Below, one piece after another: positions 1 to 7,331 of a stretch of DNA of 22,823 bases (positions within the stretch are counted from its first letter, which is position 1; each line of letters starts with the position of its first letter). The stretch comes from a virus. The DNA lies in the IMG/VR virus record IMGVR_UViG_3300005253_000205, positions 1 through 22,823 of that record; one strand, given 5' to 3'. The notes under the pieces were generated by a model. It was not told where the DNA came from. It ran no database searches and saw nothing but the letters and a program-made list of their open reading frames with translations. A program made the translations under genes and the position numbers.

Positions 1-1172
1 AATAGAGGCACATTTCGGAGGATTTCTCTTTTGTTTGTCTCATTCACTTTCTGTTTCTCTAATTGTTTCTGTTGACCAGACTCATCTAAAGTCTCACGCA
101 ACTGAGTTATTAACCTTTCTTGCTCTGCTCGAGCTGCATCCATCAATGCCGGTCCATTTAATGTGACTTCGGAATTTGGAATTGGAATAGTCGCATACTT
201 GCTTCGAATCTGGCCAAGCACTGACTGTGTGCAAGACAAAAAATACTCGAAAATCCATCGTCTGCCAACATCATTGATTTCAGAATAGACTATATTGTCA
301 TACGGCACATTTGCATAATCAGAGATTACACCTTCTTCAAAGGTGGTGCCCGACGCAAACCTATCTTCACGCACTGTATAGTGGAAGTGCAACAGAAAAT
401 TATCCTTTGGAATTGGAAAGAGTCGAACTTTGTTATTGATTAGTTCAAATGAGAACGCACTTCTACGAATAGTATCATTGAAATTAATTGCCTGTATTCG
501 TAAGACATCTTCAAAGGCTGGTAACAGAATGAAATTGATTGCTGGTGACAACGCATCAAATCCAAACTCAGTCAAAAGAGAATTCATGCCTCCGCCGGAT
601 ACACCAGGAACTTGGAATCCGGCTCCACCTGCTCCCAAACCACCATGAGCACCAAAGATTCTCTGAATGGCTGGAAGCACACCATGAAAGATTCTTCGAA
701 TCTCTAGTCTATTACCACTCTCCGACACAGCACCATATAATTCTTGCAAATCATAAAGTTGCTGGTCAGCCTCAATATTAATTGAACCAGTTTTCCAATC
801 CACATTACCACCGGCACCAACTTCTGTGCCATAATCCTCGTTAACGACTGTGATACGAGGTAATGGAGTAGCAATAATGTTCTTTCCGCTTAGGTTCGTA
901 TTTTTGGGACGACCTTGCAGATTGTACATGTTCTCACGAATGTTAAACTGGTTAACCTGATGAGCGTATTCAGTGATCGCCTCTTCGAAGCATGCGTAGA
1001 AATGCTTGTCAACCAACTCAACATCTAGAGTAGGCCATCCAAGCTTTCGAGCTGCCCAATCAGCAGCTTTTGGCGCATCTGTGACGAATTGTTGGTCGCC
1101 ATCATAAAATGCAAACGGAGTAAGCCCCACTGGACTCTCACCCTGGCCAGGCCAAACTACTGGTTCTGCCAT
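1..1172 (-). CDS. Conserved virion structural protein, partial (runs off the left edge)
   Basis: An open reading frame starts with ATG at 1172 and stays open to base 1, giving about 390 residues with no stop. I translated it by hand across the whole stretch. The start is supported by an AAGGTG ribosome binding site about 6 bases upstream. The protein opens MAEPVVWPGQGESPVG and continues with TPFAFYDGDQQFVTDAPKAA, a run of Trp/Tyr-rich segments, a Gly-rich patch around residues 170-195 (GAHGGLGAGGAG) and a helical, Gln/Glu/Lys-rich part near the left edge (ERLITQLRETL, then EKQKVNE). From memory, the 'PFAFYD...DAPKAADWAARKLGWP...FYACFEEAITEY' pattern recurs in structural proteins of aquatic T4-like phages. 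I infer a virion role (neck, tail or head-tail connection) but cannot name a T4 equivalent. It follows the adhesin gene by 26 bases, so the two are probably co-transcribed. Confidence 0.75.
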   Translation of the reverse strand, partial: MAEPVVWPGQGESPVGLTPFAFYDGDQQFVTDAPKAADWAARKLGWPTLDVELVDKHFYACFEEAITEYAHQVNQFNIRENMYNLQGRPKNTNLSGKNIIATPLPRITVVNEDYGTEVGAGGNVDWKTGSINIEADQQLYDLQELYGAVSESGNRLEIRRIFHGVLPAIQRIFGAHGGLGAGGAGFQVPGVSGGGMNSLLTEFGFDALSPAINFILLPAFEDVLRIQAINFNDTIRRSAFSFELINNKVRLFPIPKDNFLLHFHYTVREDRFASGTTFEEGVISDYANVPYDNIVYSEINDVGRRWIFEYFLSCTQSVLGQIRSKYATIPIPNSEVTLNGPALMDAARAEQERLITQLRETLDESGQQKQLEKQKVNETNKREILRNVPL

Positions 1173-1198
1173 TTATTTCACCTTCGGTTCAAACAAAG

Positions 1199-2572
1199 TT
1201 ATGATATATTACCACCAAATCCACCCTCGGTGACAACCCAATCGTGAACGACAGCGATTTCCTCAGGTGTCAATTCTTTAGGCCACCAGCCCAGATACGC
1301 CATTGAGCCAGTAAACTCATGGAACGCCGCACCAAATAACTCGGGGTCATTTCCGACTATGTTAATACTATCGCCAACCGGGATAATCCTAATATCAAAG
1401 CTCTTGCTAATGGTTGAAACCAGAACACCATTTTTATATGCCTTTTGCTTTGCTAGTCCATCCGGTCCAACCGTATAAGCAATGCTCTGCCATACACCTG
1501 CCGATGCAGAAACTTGCGTTCCGGAAACAGCAGCAACGCTGCCGGTGAATGTGGCACTGTTCACAATATATTCAAACACCCCGCTGCTATCAAGATAGAT
1601 TCCTACCGTTCCCGACGAGCCCAAATCTTCGGTAGCGTAGTTTATAATAGATGTGGAATGTGATATATAGGGCTTAACAACTGCAAAGATGGTGTGTTCC
1701 CAATCCGAACCAGTATTAAATAACTCAATGAGAGGTGCTCCCCCTACTCCAGCGTTGCTCAGGACACCATCGGCACCATCGAATTCAATTCGGATAGGAG
1801 CAGTCGCCAAAGATGGACCAATAAGCTCAAGGTCTCGGTTGGCAATTATTTCACGCACATGATCTGCGACACCTGCCACAGGCGACCAAAAGGACCCCGC
1901 CCCGGAAACGATTACTCCTGCGTTCAAGATTCCATATTCCCAAACTTTAATTAATCCTGCGCTTCCACTACCACCACGACCAAAACTTGCTCCACTACCA
2001 CCTGCGCCAAATGCGAGACCATCTCTTGCTGATGGATGATCTACAATTTTGCTATTAATTCCTGGACCGCCACCACCAAAAAATCCATTCGCTCCATCTC
2101 CTGATTGAGCTTGGCGGTGAGTACTAAAATCAATATACCGAAATCCCACAGTTCCGGATGCGCCAGAACTTCTTTGGTCTCCCACTCCATCATTAGCAAA
2201 GCCTCCAGCGCCTCCCTTTGGGGCTGCGGCGCCATGACCACCAACGCCTCCTTTAGCTAAACAAAATGAGGCAGAATCGAACCACGTATCTCCTCCTGCT
2301 GAACCGGTATTAAAATCTTCAGTTGTTGGTGCTCCCAAACCGCCAGGACCTCCGGCTCCTATACTAACAGTATACGGTGCCAAGTTTACTGATCCAGATG
2401 GAATTATTACAGAAGAAAATGCTCCTGCTCCACCTCCACCAGAAATTCCACGAGCTGATGCACCACCACCACCACCGCCGGCACCAAAACATTCAATATA
2501 TAAAGCTTCAGCATTGCTAGGCGTATATGAAGAAGTTTCTTCTGTTAAGACTGTTACTTTACGTAATCCCAT
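1199..2572 (-). CDS. Glycine-rich / LamG-like adhesin (tail fibre or surface decoration)
   Basis: 457 residues, starting from an ATG with an AGGAG site 7 bases upstream. The N-terminal half (about residues 27-215) is packed with glycine runs such as GAGGGGGGASARG, GGGGPGIN and GAGGSGASFGRGG. This composition is known from phage receptor-binding tips and tail-fibre adhesins, where stacked polyglycine helices form a sandwich. The C-terminal half (about 225-445) has the layout of a concanavalin A/LamG-like jelly roll: IFAVVKPY, VGIYLDSSGVFEY, WQSIAYTV, KNGVLVSTI and the closing GSMAYLGWWPKELTPEEI. Seen directly: the composition and strand pattern. Inferred: binding of a cell-surface glycan, either as a host-recognition fibre or a capsid-exposed decoration. 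It lies downstream of the capsid gene rather than in a tail-fibre cluster, so a head-attached adhesin is possible. I see no intramolecular chaperone domain. Confidence 0.7.
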   Translation of the reverse strand: MGLRKVTVLTEETSSYTPSNAEALYIECFGAGGGGGGASARGISGGGGAGAFSSVIIPSGSVNLAPYTVSIGAGGPGGLGAPTTEDFNTGSAGGDTWFDSASFCLAKGGVGGHGAAAPKGGAGGFANDGVGDQRSSGASGTVGFRYIDFSTHRQAQSGDGANGFFGGGGPGINSKIVDHPSARDGLAFGAGGSGASFGRGGSGSAGLIKVWEYGILNAGVIVSGAGSFWSPVAGVADHVREIIANRDLELIGPSLATAPIRIEFDGADGVLSNAGVGGAPLIELFNTGSDWEHTIFAVVKPYISHSTSIINYATEDLGSSGTVGIYLDSSGVFEYIVNSATFTGSVAAVSGTQVSASAGVWQSIAYTVGPDGLAKQKAYKNGVLVSTISKSFDIRIIPVGDSINIVGNDPELFGAAFHEFTGSMAYLGWWPKELTPEEIAVVHDWVVTEGGFGGNIS

Positions 2573-2641
2573 TTTAATTCTCCTAAAGTTTTATCTAATA
2601 TTTTCGAAACCCCATCAGTAAATTTATCTATACATATAACG

Positions 2642-3052
2642 TTAACGATGATAATACTCCACTGAATTGTTATTACCACAAGGTTCGGCAACATTCATTC
2701 GAATTGTGGAGTTAGCTGCCATCCTGCTATTAATTGTCCACTCCCAACCAGACGAGCCAGAAAAGTTTTGTGTAGGTGTGTAATATCTTCTTCTTGATGC
2801 TATAAAATCAAAACTAAGTTGAGTGGTTTGTTCTGGATTTCTAAGTCTGACACACTCTGACCGTCCAGGAAATATAGTGGCGATTCTACCCAATTCATCA
2901 TATACTCTAATATCGTCATACCCATCGTTGATAAGGAGTATACGTATATCTTCACGTGCGAGGTTATCACTTCTAAATCCTTGCCGAGCCGCACTACACC
3001 CTACAATCACTGCTAGCCCGACAACTATAAATATATTGAAAAGTTTCAACAT
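2642..3052 (-). CDS. Small predicted lipoprotein
   Basis: 136 residues from the ATG at 3052. This start is chosen over an upstream in-frame one (3103) because TATAGGAAGC places a good AGGA site 8 bases before it, and because the protein then opens directly with a signal peptide. Residues 1-18 (MLKLFNIFIVVGLAVIVG) are a hydrophobic signal sequence and C19 sits in a lipobox-like IVGC, which predicts lipid modification and membrane anchoring. The mature part contains DDIRVYDELGRIATIFPG followed by a Cys, and an Arg/Tyr/Trp-rich C-terminal half. I recognise no enzyme motif. Phage lipoproteins often act in superinfection exclusion or receptor masking; that role is only an inference here. The gene stands alone after the capsid-gene terminator and is separated from the adhesin by about 70 bases, so it may have its own promoter. 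Confidence 0.7.
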   Translation of the reverse strand: MLKLFNIFIVVGLAVIVGCSAARQGFRSDNLAREDIRILLINDGYDDIRVYDELGRIATIFPGRSECVRLRNPEQTTQLSFDFIASRRRYYTPTQNFSGSSGWEWTINSRMAANSTIRMNVAEPCGNNNSVEYYHR

Positions 3053-3104
3053 GGCTAGCTTCCTATATAGTATGTCACTCCTATACATAGGGAATGCAGG
3101 CATG

Positions 3105-3131
3105 AAAAAGGCCGACTATTACTAGCCAGCC
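3105..3131 (-). terminator. Rho-independent terminator after the major capsid gene
   Basis: On the minus strand GGCTGGC and GTCGGCC form a 7-bp stem (two G-U pairs) around an 8-base loop, followed at once by TTTTTC. It lies about 30 bases after the stop codon of the major capsid gene and before the lipoprotein gene, as expected for ending a highly expressed capsid transcript. Confidence 0.65.
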
Positions 3132-3159
3132 TCATTCATTAAGTCACCATCGTATTGGC

Positions 3160-4836
3160 TTATAGTCGAGTTAGACCCTCAACAATAATACGACCGTAAA
3201 ACTCTGGTCGAACAATCTTCTTAGCGTAACGAGTCAAGACTCCTCTACGTGGAGTAAAGTTGTCAGGATCGTATACAAGAGGTGTCATTACTAGAGGGAC
3301 GTAAGGTGCGTACACCGCGCCGGTCTCTAGGAAGTTAGATCCCTTGTATCCAAGAAGGATAACGTTCGTTAACATATACGGATTCTTGTATATCGTGTAA
3401 CGGTTCTGGAAGGAACCGACCTGGGTTACTCCAGCTGCATACTTCATTCGGTCACCGTCAGTCTCTACCGTGAAACCAGGAATGGTTTCAAGGATTGTCG
3501 AAACGTCAGGCGAACAAACGATGAAGTTTGCGCCACCACGAAGGGTGAGCTGGTGAATCTTGTTGCTTACCTTTTGGATCTTCTGACCCAAAGTCTCAAA
3601 CCAAGTTTGATTGGTCCAAGCCTGTGCTGCAAGGTTAGCATCGTTCTGGAAGTTGCCTGTTACGCTGTTATATATTCTAGCGATTGTTGTAGACCAAAAA
3701 TCTTGAACCTGTGCATTGATGATAAGCATGTCCAGAATTTCAAGGTCGATTTCAAGTGAGATATACTCACTCAACATCGCCGTTAGTTCTGCCTCAGCGT
3801 CAATGCTGTGATAAGCGTTAAGATCCTGTGCCAATTCAGGCGTCCAAACAGCCTTCAACTTACGAGTCTTTGCTACGATTGGAATGCTCTTGAGCTCCAA
3901 GTCGATCTCTGGAATACCAAGAGATGCCTGTGCTGTTGCAGTTGAGTCAACAAGCTCCGCTCGAGAATCCTCGAAGTCGCCACGGGTTGAATCCGATGGC
4001 TGTGCGTGATATAGAACACTGGTGATGATAGCTTCATCATTTGAACCAGTGTCACTTCCAACGAATACAATAGTTCCACCTGCCTGCGTTCCACTTAGGA
4101 ACGTATATTCAGGTAGCCAACCGTCAAGCTCGACGGATGCTGACATAGGAACGAATGCCCTAATGCCCTCAAAGTCCGGACGAGTGAAGTCGCCTACTGC
4201 TACCTCGTAGAATCTCAAGTTATCGAGAGTTGCTATGACGGTTTCGTTGAAGTTAACTGAGGCTGAAGTAACTGATGCAGATGATGCGAAATCATTCTGC
4301 GTTGCGGTCTGATCGTTGATGGAATAGCCCCATGCTCCATCGCCATACAATCCGCCAACTGGTACTACTGAAGCAGATGGGAATAGTGCTCCCTTGTCCC
4401 CCGTCTTTGTCGTTCCGAATACTGAGTCGCCGGAAGTTCTTGGCAACTTGGTAGTTCCGTACTTGAAGTCCATGAAGAAGATAAGACCAGAAGGAAGATT
4501 CATAGGCTGAATGCTTACGAACTCCTTTGCGGCAATCTCACCAAAGACCTTTCGAACGAGAGGAAGTGCAACACCTGCCCACTGCTCACCCGAACCTGCT
4601 GTGCCGACTGCAATACCGGCAGAGGTTGGGTTTGTGGTTGTGCTTTCGTCAATTAGCTGGCGGGCTTGGTTCTCAAGGAGAACAGCCATGCCGTGACGCT
4701 CATTGTCACCATCAAGTCCTTCTAGAAGGCCGGTTGGGCCCCACTTGCTGGCGAGTGCACGAGTCTGTTGAAGCAGAACTCGATTCGGCGTCTGCGCATC
4801 AGCCATTAATTGACTAAGATTAATTTCACCACTCAT
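3160..4836 (-). CDS. Major capsid protein, T4 gp23-like
   Basis: 558 residues (T4 gp23 is about 521), starting from an ATG with an AGAGGA site. It is recognised by the conserved gp23-family block around residues 107-128 (VSIQPMNLPSGLIF, then MDFKYG) and by the C-terminal block with PLVYDPDNFTPRRG, LTRYAKK and VRPEFYG. The protein forms the HK97-fold hexamer lattice of the head. Residues 1-64 look like the processed prodomain: I62-D63-E64 followed by S65 fits the (L/I)-X-E cleavage rule of T4 gp21, and T4 gp23 is cut after E65, almost the same place. The middle (residues 160-290) is Ser/Thr/Ala-rich and longer than in T4, perhaps a surface insertion. The scaffold gene lies 25 bases upstream and a terminator follows directly, so scaffold and capsid are made from one transcript. 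No separate gp24-like vertex protein is seen in this window. Confidence 0.96.
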   Translation of the reverse strand: MSGEINLSQLMADAQTPNRVLLQQTRALASKWGPTGLLEGLDGDNERHGMAVLLENQARQLIDESTTTNPTSAGIAVGTAGSGEQWAGVALPLVRKVFGEIAAKEFVSIQPMNLPSGLIFFMDFKYGTTKLPRTSGDSVFGTTKTGDKGALFPSASVVPVGGLYGDGAWGYSINDQTATQNDFASSASVTSASVNFNETVIATLDNLRFYEVAVGDFTRPDFEGIRAFVPMSASVELDGWLPEYTFLSGTQAGGTIVFVGSDTGSNDEAIITSVLYHAQPSDSTRGDFEDSRAELVDSTATAQASLGIPEIDLELKSIPIVAKTRKLKAVWTPELAQDLNAYHSIDAEAELTAMLSEYISLEIDLEILDMLIINAQVQDFWSTTIARIYNSVTGNFQNDANLAAQAWTNQTWFETLGQKIQKVSNKIHQLTLRGGANFIVCSPDVSTILETIPGFTVETDGDRMKYAAGVTQVGSFQNRYTIYKNPYMLTNVILLGYKGSNFLETGAVYAPYVPLVMTPLVYDPDNFTPRRGVLTRYAKKIVRPEFYGRIIVEGLTRL

Positions 4837-4861
4837 AGTGATTTTCCTCTAAGTTTAATGG

Positions 4862-6307
4862 TTAGCTTTTAATTCCTGCGAGCTTCTTAAATCGTGCGGC
4901 CAAAGCTGCACCTTGTGCAAGAACGGTTGGTGTATCGCCTATACCTATAACAGGCGCCTTCCGTCTTGACCTTGTGCTGCCGACGGCTCTTGAAGCTAGA
5001 CCCTCGGTAATCGTTCTCTTACGAGAAACTGGCTTACCTCGGAATGCCTCCGCGAGTGTTGCAAATACCAACTTAGTCTCGCGAACGGTTGTTGCTCTGT
5101 CAAATCCCTCTACAACACGCATCTTCTGACGAACGTCCATATTATATGACTTGAACAATTTGTTCGTGAATAGCAACTTCGCGTTGAGTAGATTTACTTC
5201 GTTGAGCTTACTACGCAGGTATCGAATAGCGTCCCGGTATTCTTTCAGCTCACTTCTAAGAGAAGTAACTTCGAACTGTAATTCATCGTCGTTCTCCTCA
5301 TCTTCGATCTCCTTTAGAATTTCTTCCAAGTCGATTTCGTCATCTTCGCCCTCTTGCTCAGTGATTGCGTCTGTCTGCTTATCGCCTTCTCCCTGAGTAA
5401 AGGATGAATCTGCTGTTACAGATGCGTCCTTCTCACCACCCTCGCCGGGGCCATGTCCATCAGAAACTTCTGCGTCATTTTGTTCTAGTACTGGCTCTTC
5501 CTCTTCTTCATCGGGATATTCCATTCCCATTTCACCACCCTGCTCGCCCATCTCGTCGCCGTACTCGTCGCCGTATTCGTCGTCACCAACCATGTCGGCT
5601 TCTAATTCGGCTATAATTGCTTCTAGGTCAAGATCACGATCACCTTCCTCGTCATCTTCACCACCCATTTCTGGTTCCATTTCACCACCTGTTTCTGGTC
5701 CCAATTCACCACCAAATTCTGGTCCCATTCCACCACCCAATTCTGGTCCCATTTCACCACCCATTTCTGGTGCCAATTCCTCTTCGTCGTCAGCGCCAAA
5801 CGGATCCTCTTCATCATCATCTTCGAAGATTCCCTCTGAAACGGGCGTTCCTGCAGGTTGCTGCAAGCCTTCGTTATCAGTGTCGCCGGAAGTGGTTGCG
5901 GCGGAAGCAGCGGTTGCTGGTTCCTTGGGATTAGAAGTACCATACTGTTGAGTTGGCTCTGTTGCGATAGCCGCGCTATCTAGGCCAACGTCATTGTCAG
6001 CGGTGTCATCAAGTCCTTCTTTGGTAACATCTTGGTCACCCGTAAATGAGGACTTCTCCACTTTCTCTGTGTTCTTCGCGCCGCCTTCGCCAGGACCGTG
6101 ACCGTCAGATACTTCTGCATCATTCAGTTCGTCGATCTCTTCCTCGTCACCATAATCGGTTTCGTTTCTAAGACGGGTAGACAACATTGAGGTTAGGTGC
6201 GGAGTGAATGCCTCTTCTAGAGCTGCCTTTGCATTAAGAAGTGCGGTCTCTCGGACTGCCTTTGCATCTGCAATTGCCTCTCTTAATAGTCTATTCCTTT
6301 TTGCCAT
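4862..6307 (-). CDS. Prohead core scaffold protein, T4 gp22-like
   Basis: 481 residues, much longer than T4 gp22 (about 270). The N terminus (AKAVRETALLNAKAALEEAF, residues 16-34, then HLTSMLS) and the C-terminal helical part (YLRSKLNEVNLLNAKLLF, 363-380, then TNKLF and VRETKLVFATLAEAF) match the gp22-type core scaffold as I know it from aquatic T4-like phages. Between them is a very acidic, low-complexity insert (about residues 50-345) containing Asp/Glu runs, five copies of an eight-residue Gly/Glu/Met/Pro unit (about 178-216) and a duplicated motif NDAEVSDGHGPGEGG at 62-76 and 277-291. A basic tail (RSRRK) ends the protein. It should assemble the inner core on which gp23 builds, and then be degraded by the gp21-like protease. 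It sits 25 bases upstream of the capsid gene. The ribosome site (AAGAGA) is weaker than its neighbours'. Confidence 0.88.
   Translation of the reverse strand: MAKRNRLLREAIADAKAVRETALLNAKAALEEAFTPHLTSMLSTRLRNETDYGDEEEIDELNDAEVSDGHGPGEGGAKNTEKVEKSSFTGDQDVTKEGLDDTADNDVGLDSAAIATEPTQQYGTSNPKEPATAASAATTSGDTDNEGLQQPAGTPVSEGIFEDDDEEDPFGADDEEELAPEMGGEMGPELGGGMGPEFGGELGPETGGEMEPEMGGEDDEEGDRDLDLEAIIAELEADMVGDDEYGDEYGDEMGEQGGEMGMEYPDEEEEEPVLEQNDAEVSDGHGPGEGGEKDASVTADSSFTQGEGDKQTDAITEQEGEDDEIDLEEILKEIEDEENDDELQFEVTSLRSELKEYRDAIRYLRSKLNEVNLLNAKLLFTNKLFKSYNMDVRQKMRVVEGFDRATTVRETKLVFATLAEAFRGKPVSRKRTITEGLASRAVGSTRSRRKAPVIGIGDTPTVLAQGAALAARFKKLAGIKS
5665..5778. repeat. Five tandem 24-bp units inside the scaffold gene
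   Basis: On the plus strand the unit reads roughly CATTTCTGGTCCCATTTCAC plus CACC and repeats with a regular 24-base period, differing by a few bases per copy. It encodes the 8-residue Gly/Glu/Met/Pro units of the scaffold insert. The exact period and near identity suggest recent slippage expansion, so copy number may vary between relatives. Confidence 0.8.
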
Positions 6308-6392
6308 GTCTTTTCTCTTAATAATAGAGCAATTACTAGAAATTGCTATCAGATTTAAATGAGATTCTGTTCACACCTTATAAAAGATGTAT

Positions 6393-6752
6393 TCAAGAAT
6401 GTTTCTTTAAGTAATCCGATGCTCGATGCAACCACTCTATATCATCACCAATCTTTCCTAATGCGGTGTTACAGTGAAAACACAACAACCCTCTAACTTT
6501 TTCAGTGGTGTGGCTGTGATCAACTGCAAGGCGCCGTTTGTCATCAGGAAGATTATTACAGAGTAAACAACGACCATTCTGTTCAGTAAGCATTTGGTCA
6601 TATTGCTCTACTGTGATTCCAAACTTCTTGTTTAGTGTATATTTTCGGCGACGAACTAATTGTTGCCTACGAAAACTTGAGTCAGTTTTGTAGCGAGACT
6701 TCTGATACTCTCGAAAATATTTCTTTCTGTCCATAAACTGTGTTGGAACCAT
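6393..6752 (-). CDS. Endonuclease VII-type HNH nuclease (free-standing)
   Basis: 119 residues. The zinc and active-site residues of the recombination endonuclease VII family are all visible: C62-X2-C65, the D78-H79-S-H81 box and C91-X2-C94 followed by N95. These match T4 endonuclease VII (C23/C26, D40/H41, C58/C61/N62). The preceding segment KKFGITVEQYDQML is the usual lead-in of this family. The N-terminal 35 residues are basic and probably bind DNA. T4 endonuclease VII resolves branched DNA before packaging. Many short family members, however, are mobile homing-type enzymes sitting between phage genes. The position here, alone between a terminator and the scaffold gene, with no clear ribosome binding site and no operon partner, fits the mobile reading better. 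A second in-frame ATG lies six codons in. Function as a resolvase for this phage remains possible. Confidence 0.85.
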   Translation of the reverse strand: MVPTQFMDRKKYFREYQKSRYKTDSSFRRQQLVRRRKYTLNKKFGITVEQYDQMLTEQNGRCLLCNNLPDDKRRLAVDHSHTTEKVRGLLCFHCNTALGKIGDDIEWLHRASDYLKKHS

Positions 6753-6806
6753 AAGTTACTGCAAATAAGTAGCACCCATAAGACGAAAACAATCAATTTT
6801 AATGAA

Positions 6807-6840
6807 AAAGTGTCGCTAAGCGATTGCTTAGCGACACTTT
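6807..6840 (-). terminator. Strong terminator closing the accessory block
   Basis: A perfect 15-bp inverted repeat (6807-6821 with 6826-6840; AAAGTGTCGCTAAGC on the plus strand) with a 4-base loop. Read on the minus strand it is followed by TTTTTC, the form of an intrinsic terminator. It lies 14 bases after the stop of the 83-residue gene and separates the upstream accessory genes from the nuclease, scaffold and capsid genes. Confidence 0.85.
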
Positions 6841-6853
6841 AACCACACTTATA

Positions 6854-7105
6854 TTAATCTTGTACGCTATATTGGCCGGATATACTTAGAAAGGAGTGAC
6901 CACCAGCGCTAGCTATCTGTGCATAAATCTGGCCTCCGTCACTCCAAAACGAAGGGCGCGCACCAGGATGTTGGCCCTTTAGATTTTTCAGAAACGAAGC
7001 CCAATCCTCAGAACTCACACGGCGCTTCGCATCAGATTTAGTGATTCGGCGGCGTACGCCAGCTTCTAAAATTAGATCTGGTAAAAGTGAACGTAATATG
7101 ATCAC
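6854..7105 (-). CDS. Unknown 83-residue protein with a possible capsid-targeting leader
   Basis: Begins with GTG at 7105, one base after the stop of the upstream KOW-like gene; there is no ATG in the frame and no clear separate ribosome site, so translation is probably coupled. The first 14 residues (MIILRSLLPDLILE) form a hydrophobic/amphipathic helix ending in I-L-E before A15, which fits the (L/I)-X-E cleavage rule of T4 prohead proteases. The rest is a small soluble domain: a basic patch (RRRITKSDAKRR), then FLKNLKGQHPGARPSFW and a Gly/Ser-rich end (ASAGGHSFLSISGQY). I do not recognise the family. A terminator follows directly. Seen: the leader pattern and context. Inferred: packaging into the head as an internal protein. 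Confidence 0.6.
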   Translation of the reverse strand: MIILRSLLPDLILEAGVRRRITKSDAKRRVSSEDWASFLKNLKGQHPGARPSFWSDGGQIYAQIASAGGHSFLSISGQYSVQD

Positions 7106-7106
7106 T

Positions 7107-7331
7107 TTAATTTCTGACTATTACTTTAGACCGATTAATGTTGATTGTTGCACCTTGTGCAAGTCTAACTCGCACGCTTGCAGCTGCCGTCCACAATACC
7201 TCACCAGGTCCATGCGGCGTCTCAACTTTATCGCCTCTCTTCGGCTTCGACTCGTTCAGTTTGATTCCACTCTCCTTCAGGACGCGTCGAACCTCTTCTC
7301 GAACGATTTGTTTTACTTCTCGCTCTCGCAT
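7107..7331 (-). CDS. Small KOW/SH3-like barrel protein, nested start inside the bS21 gene
   Basis: 74 residues. Its ATG at 7331 has an excellent AAGGAG site 8 bases upstream, and both lie inside the 3' part of the bS21 gene in another frame, giving an overlap of 104 bases. Residues 1-22 (MREREVKQIVREEV, RRVLKESG) are a charged amphipathic helix ending in L-K-E. Residues 31-72 (RGDKVETPHGPGEVLW, then VRVRLAQG and INRSKVIV) have the strand and glycine pattern of a small KOW/SH3-like barrel (GDxVxTxxGxGxV...V.V.L). A similar pattern occurs in the 325-residue protein at 13071-14048. KOW-type barrels bind nucleic acids or proteins; the partner is unknown. Being translated from within a ribosomal-protein gene may tie the amounts of the two proteins together. 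Confidence 0.75.
   Translation of the reverse strand: MREREVKQIVREEVRRVLKESGIKLNESKPKRGDKVETPHGPGEVLWTAAASVRVRLAQGATININRSKVIVRN

Noticed and set aside
430-781. Two short plus-strand reading frames in the first kilobase
   Set aside because: They are shadows of the minus-strand structural gene, which I could translate without a stop from 1172 to base 1.
2573-3104. AT-rich TATA-like stretches before the adhesin and lipoprotein genes as T4 late promoters
   Set aside because: No clear TATAAATA box, and the motifs before different genes do not agree with one another.
5151-5951. Several plus-strand and alternative minus-strand frames over the scaffold gene (Ser/Pro/His-rich)
   Set aside because: Low-complexity products of the Gly/Glu/Asp repeat codons of the scaffold read in other frames.
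6328-6347. AGCAATT...AATTGCT inverted repeat upstream of the scaffold gene
   Set aside because: A weak AT-rich 7-bp stem with no T run; not enough to call a regulatory site.
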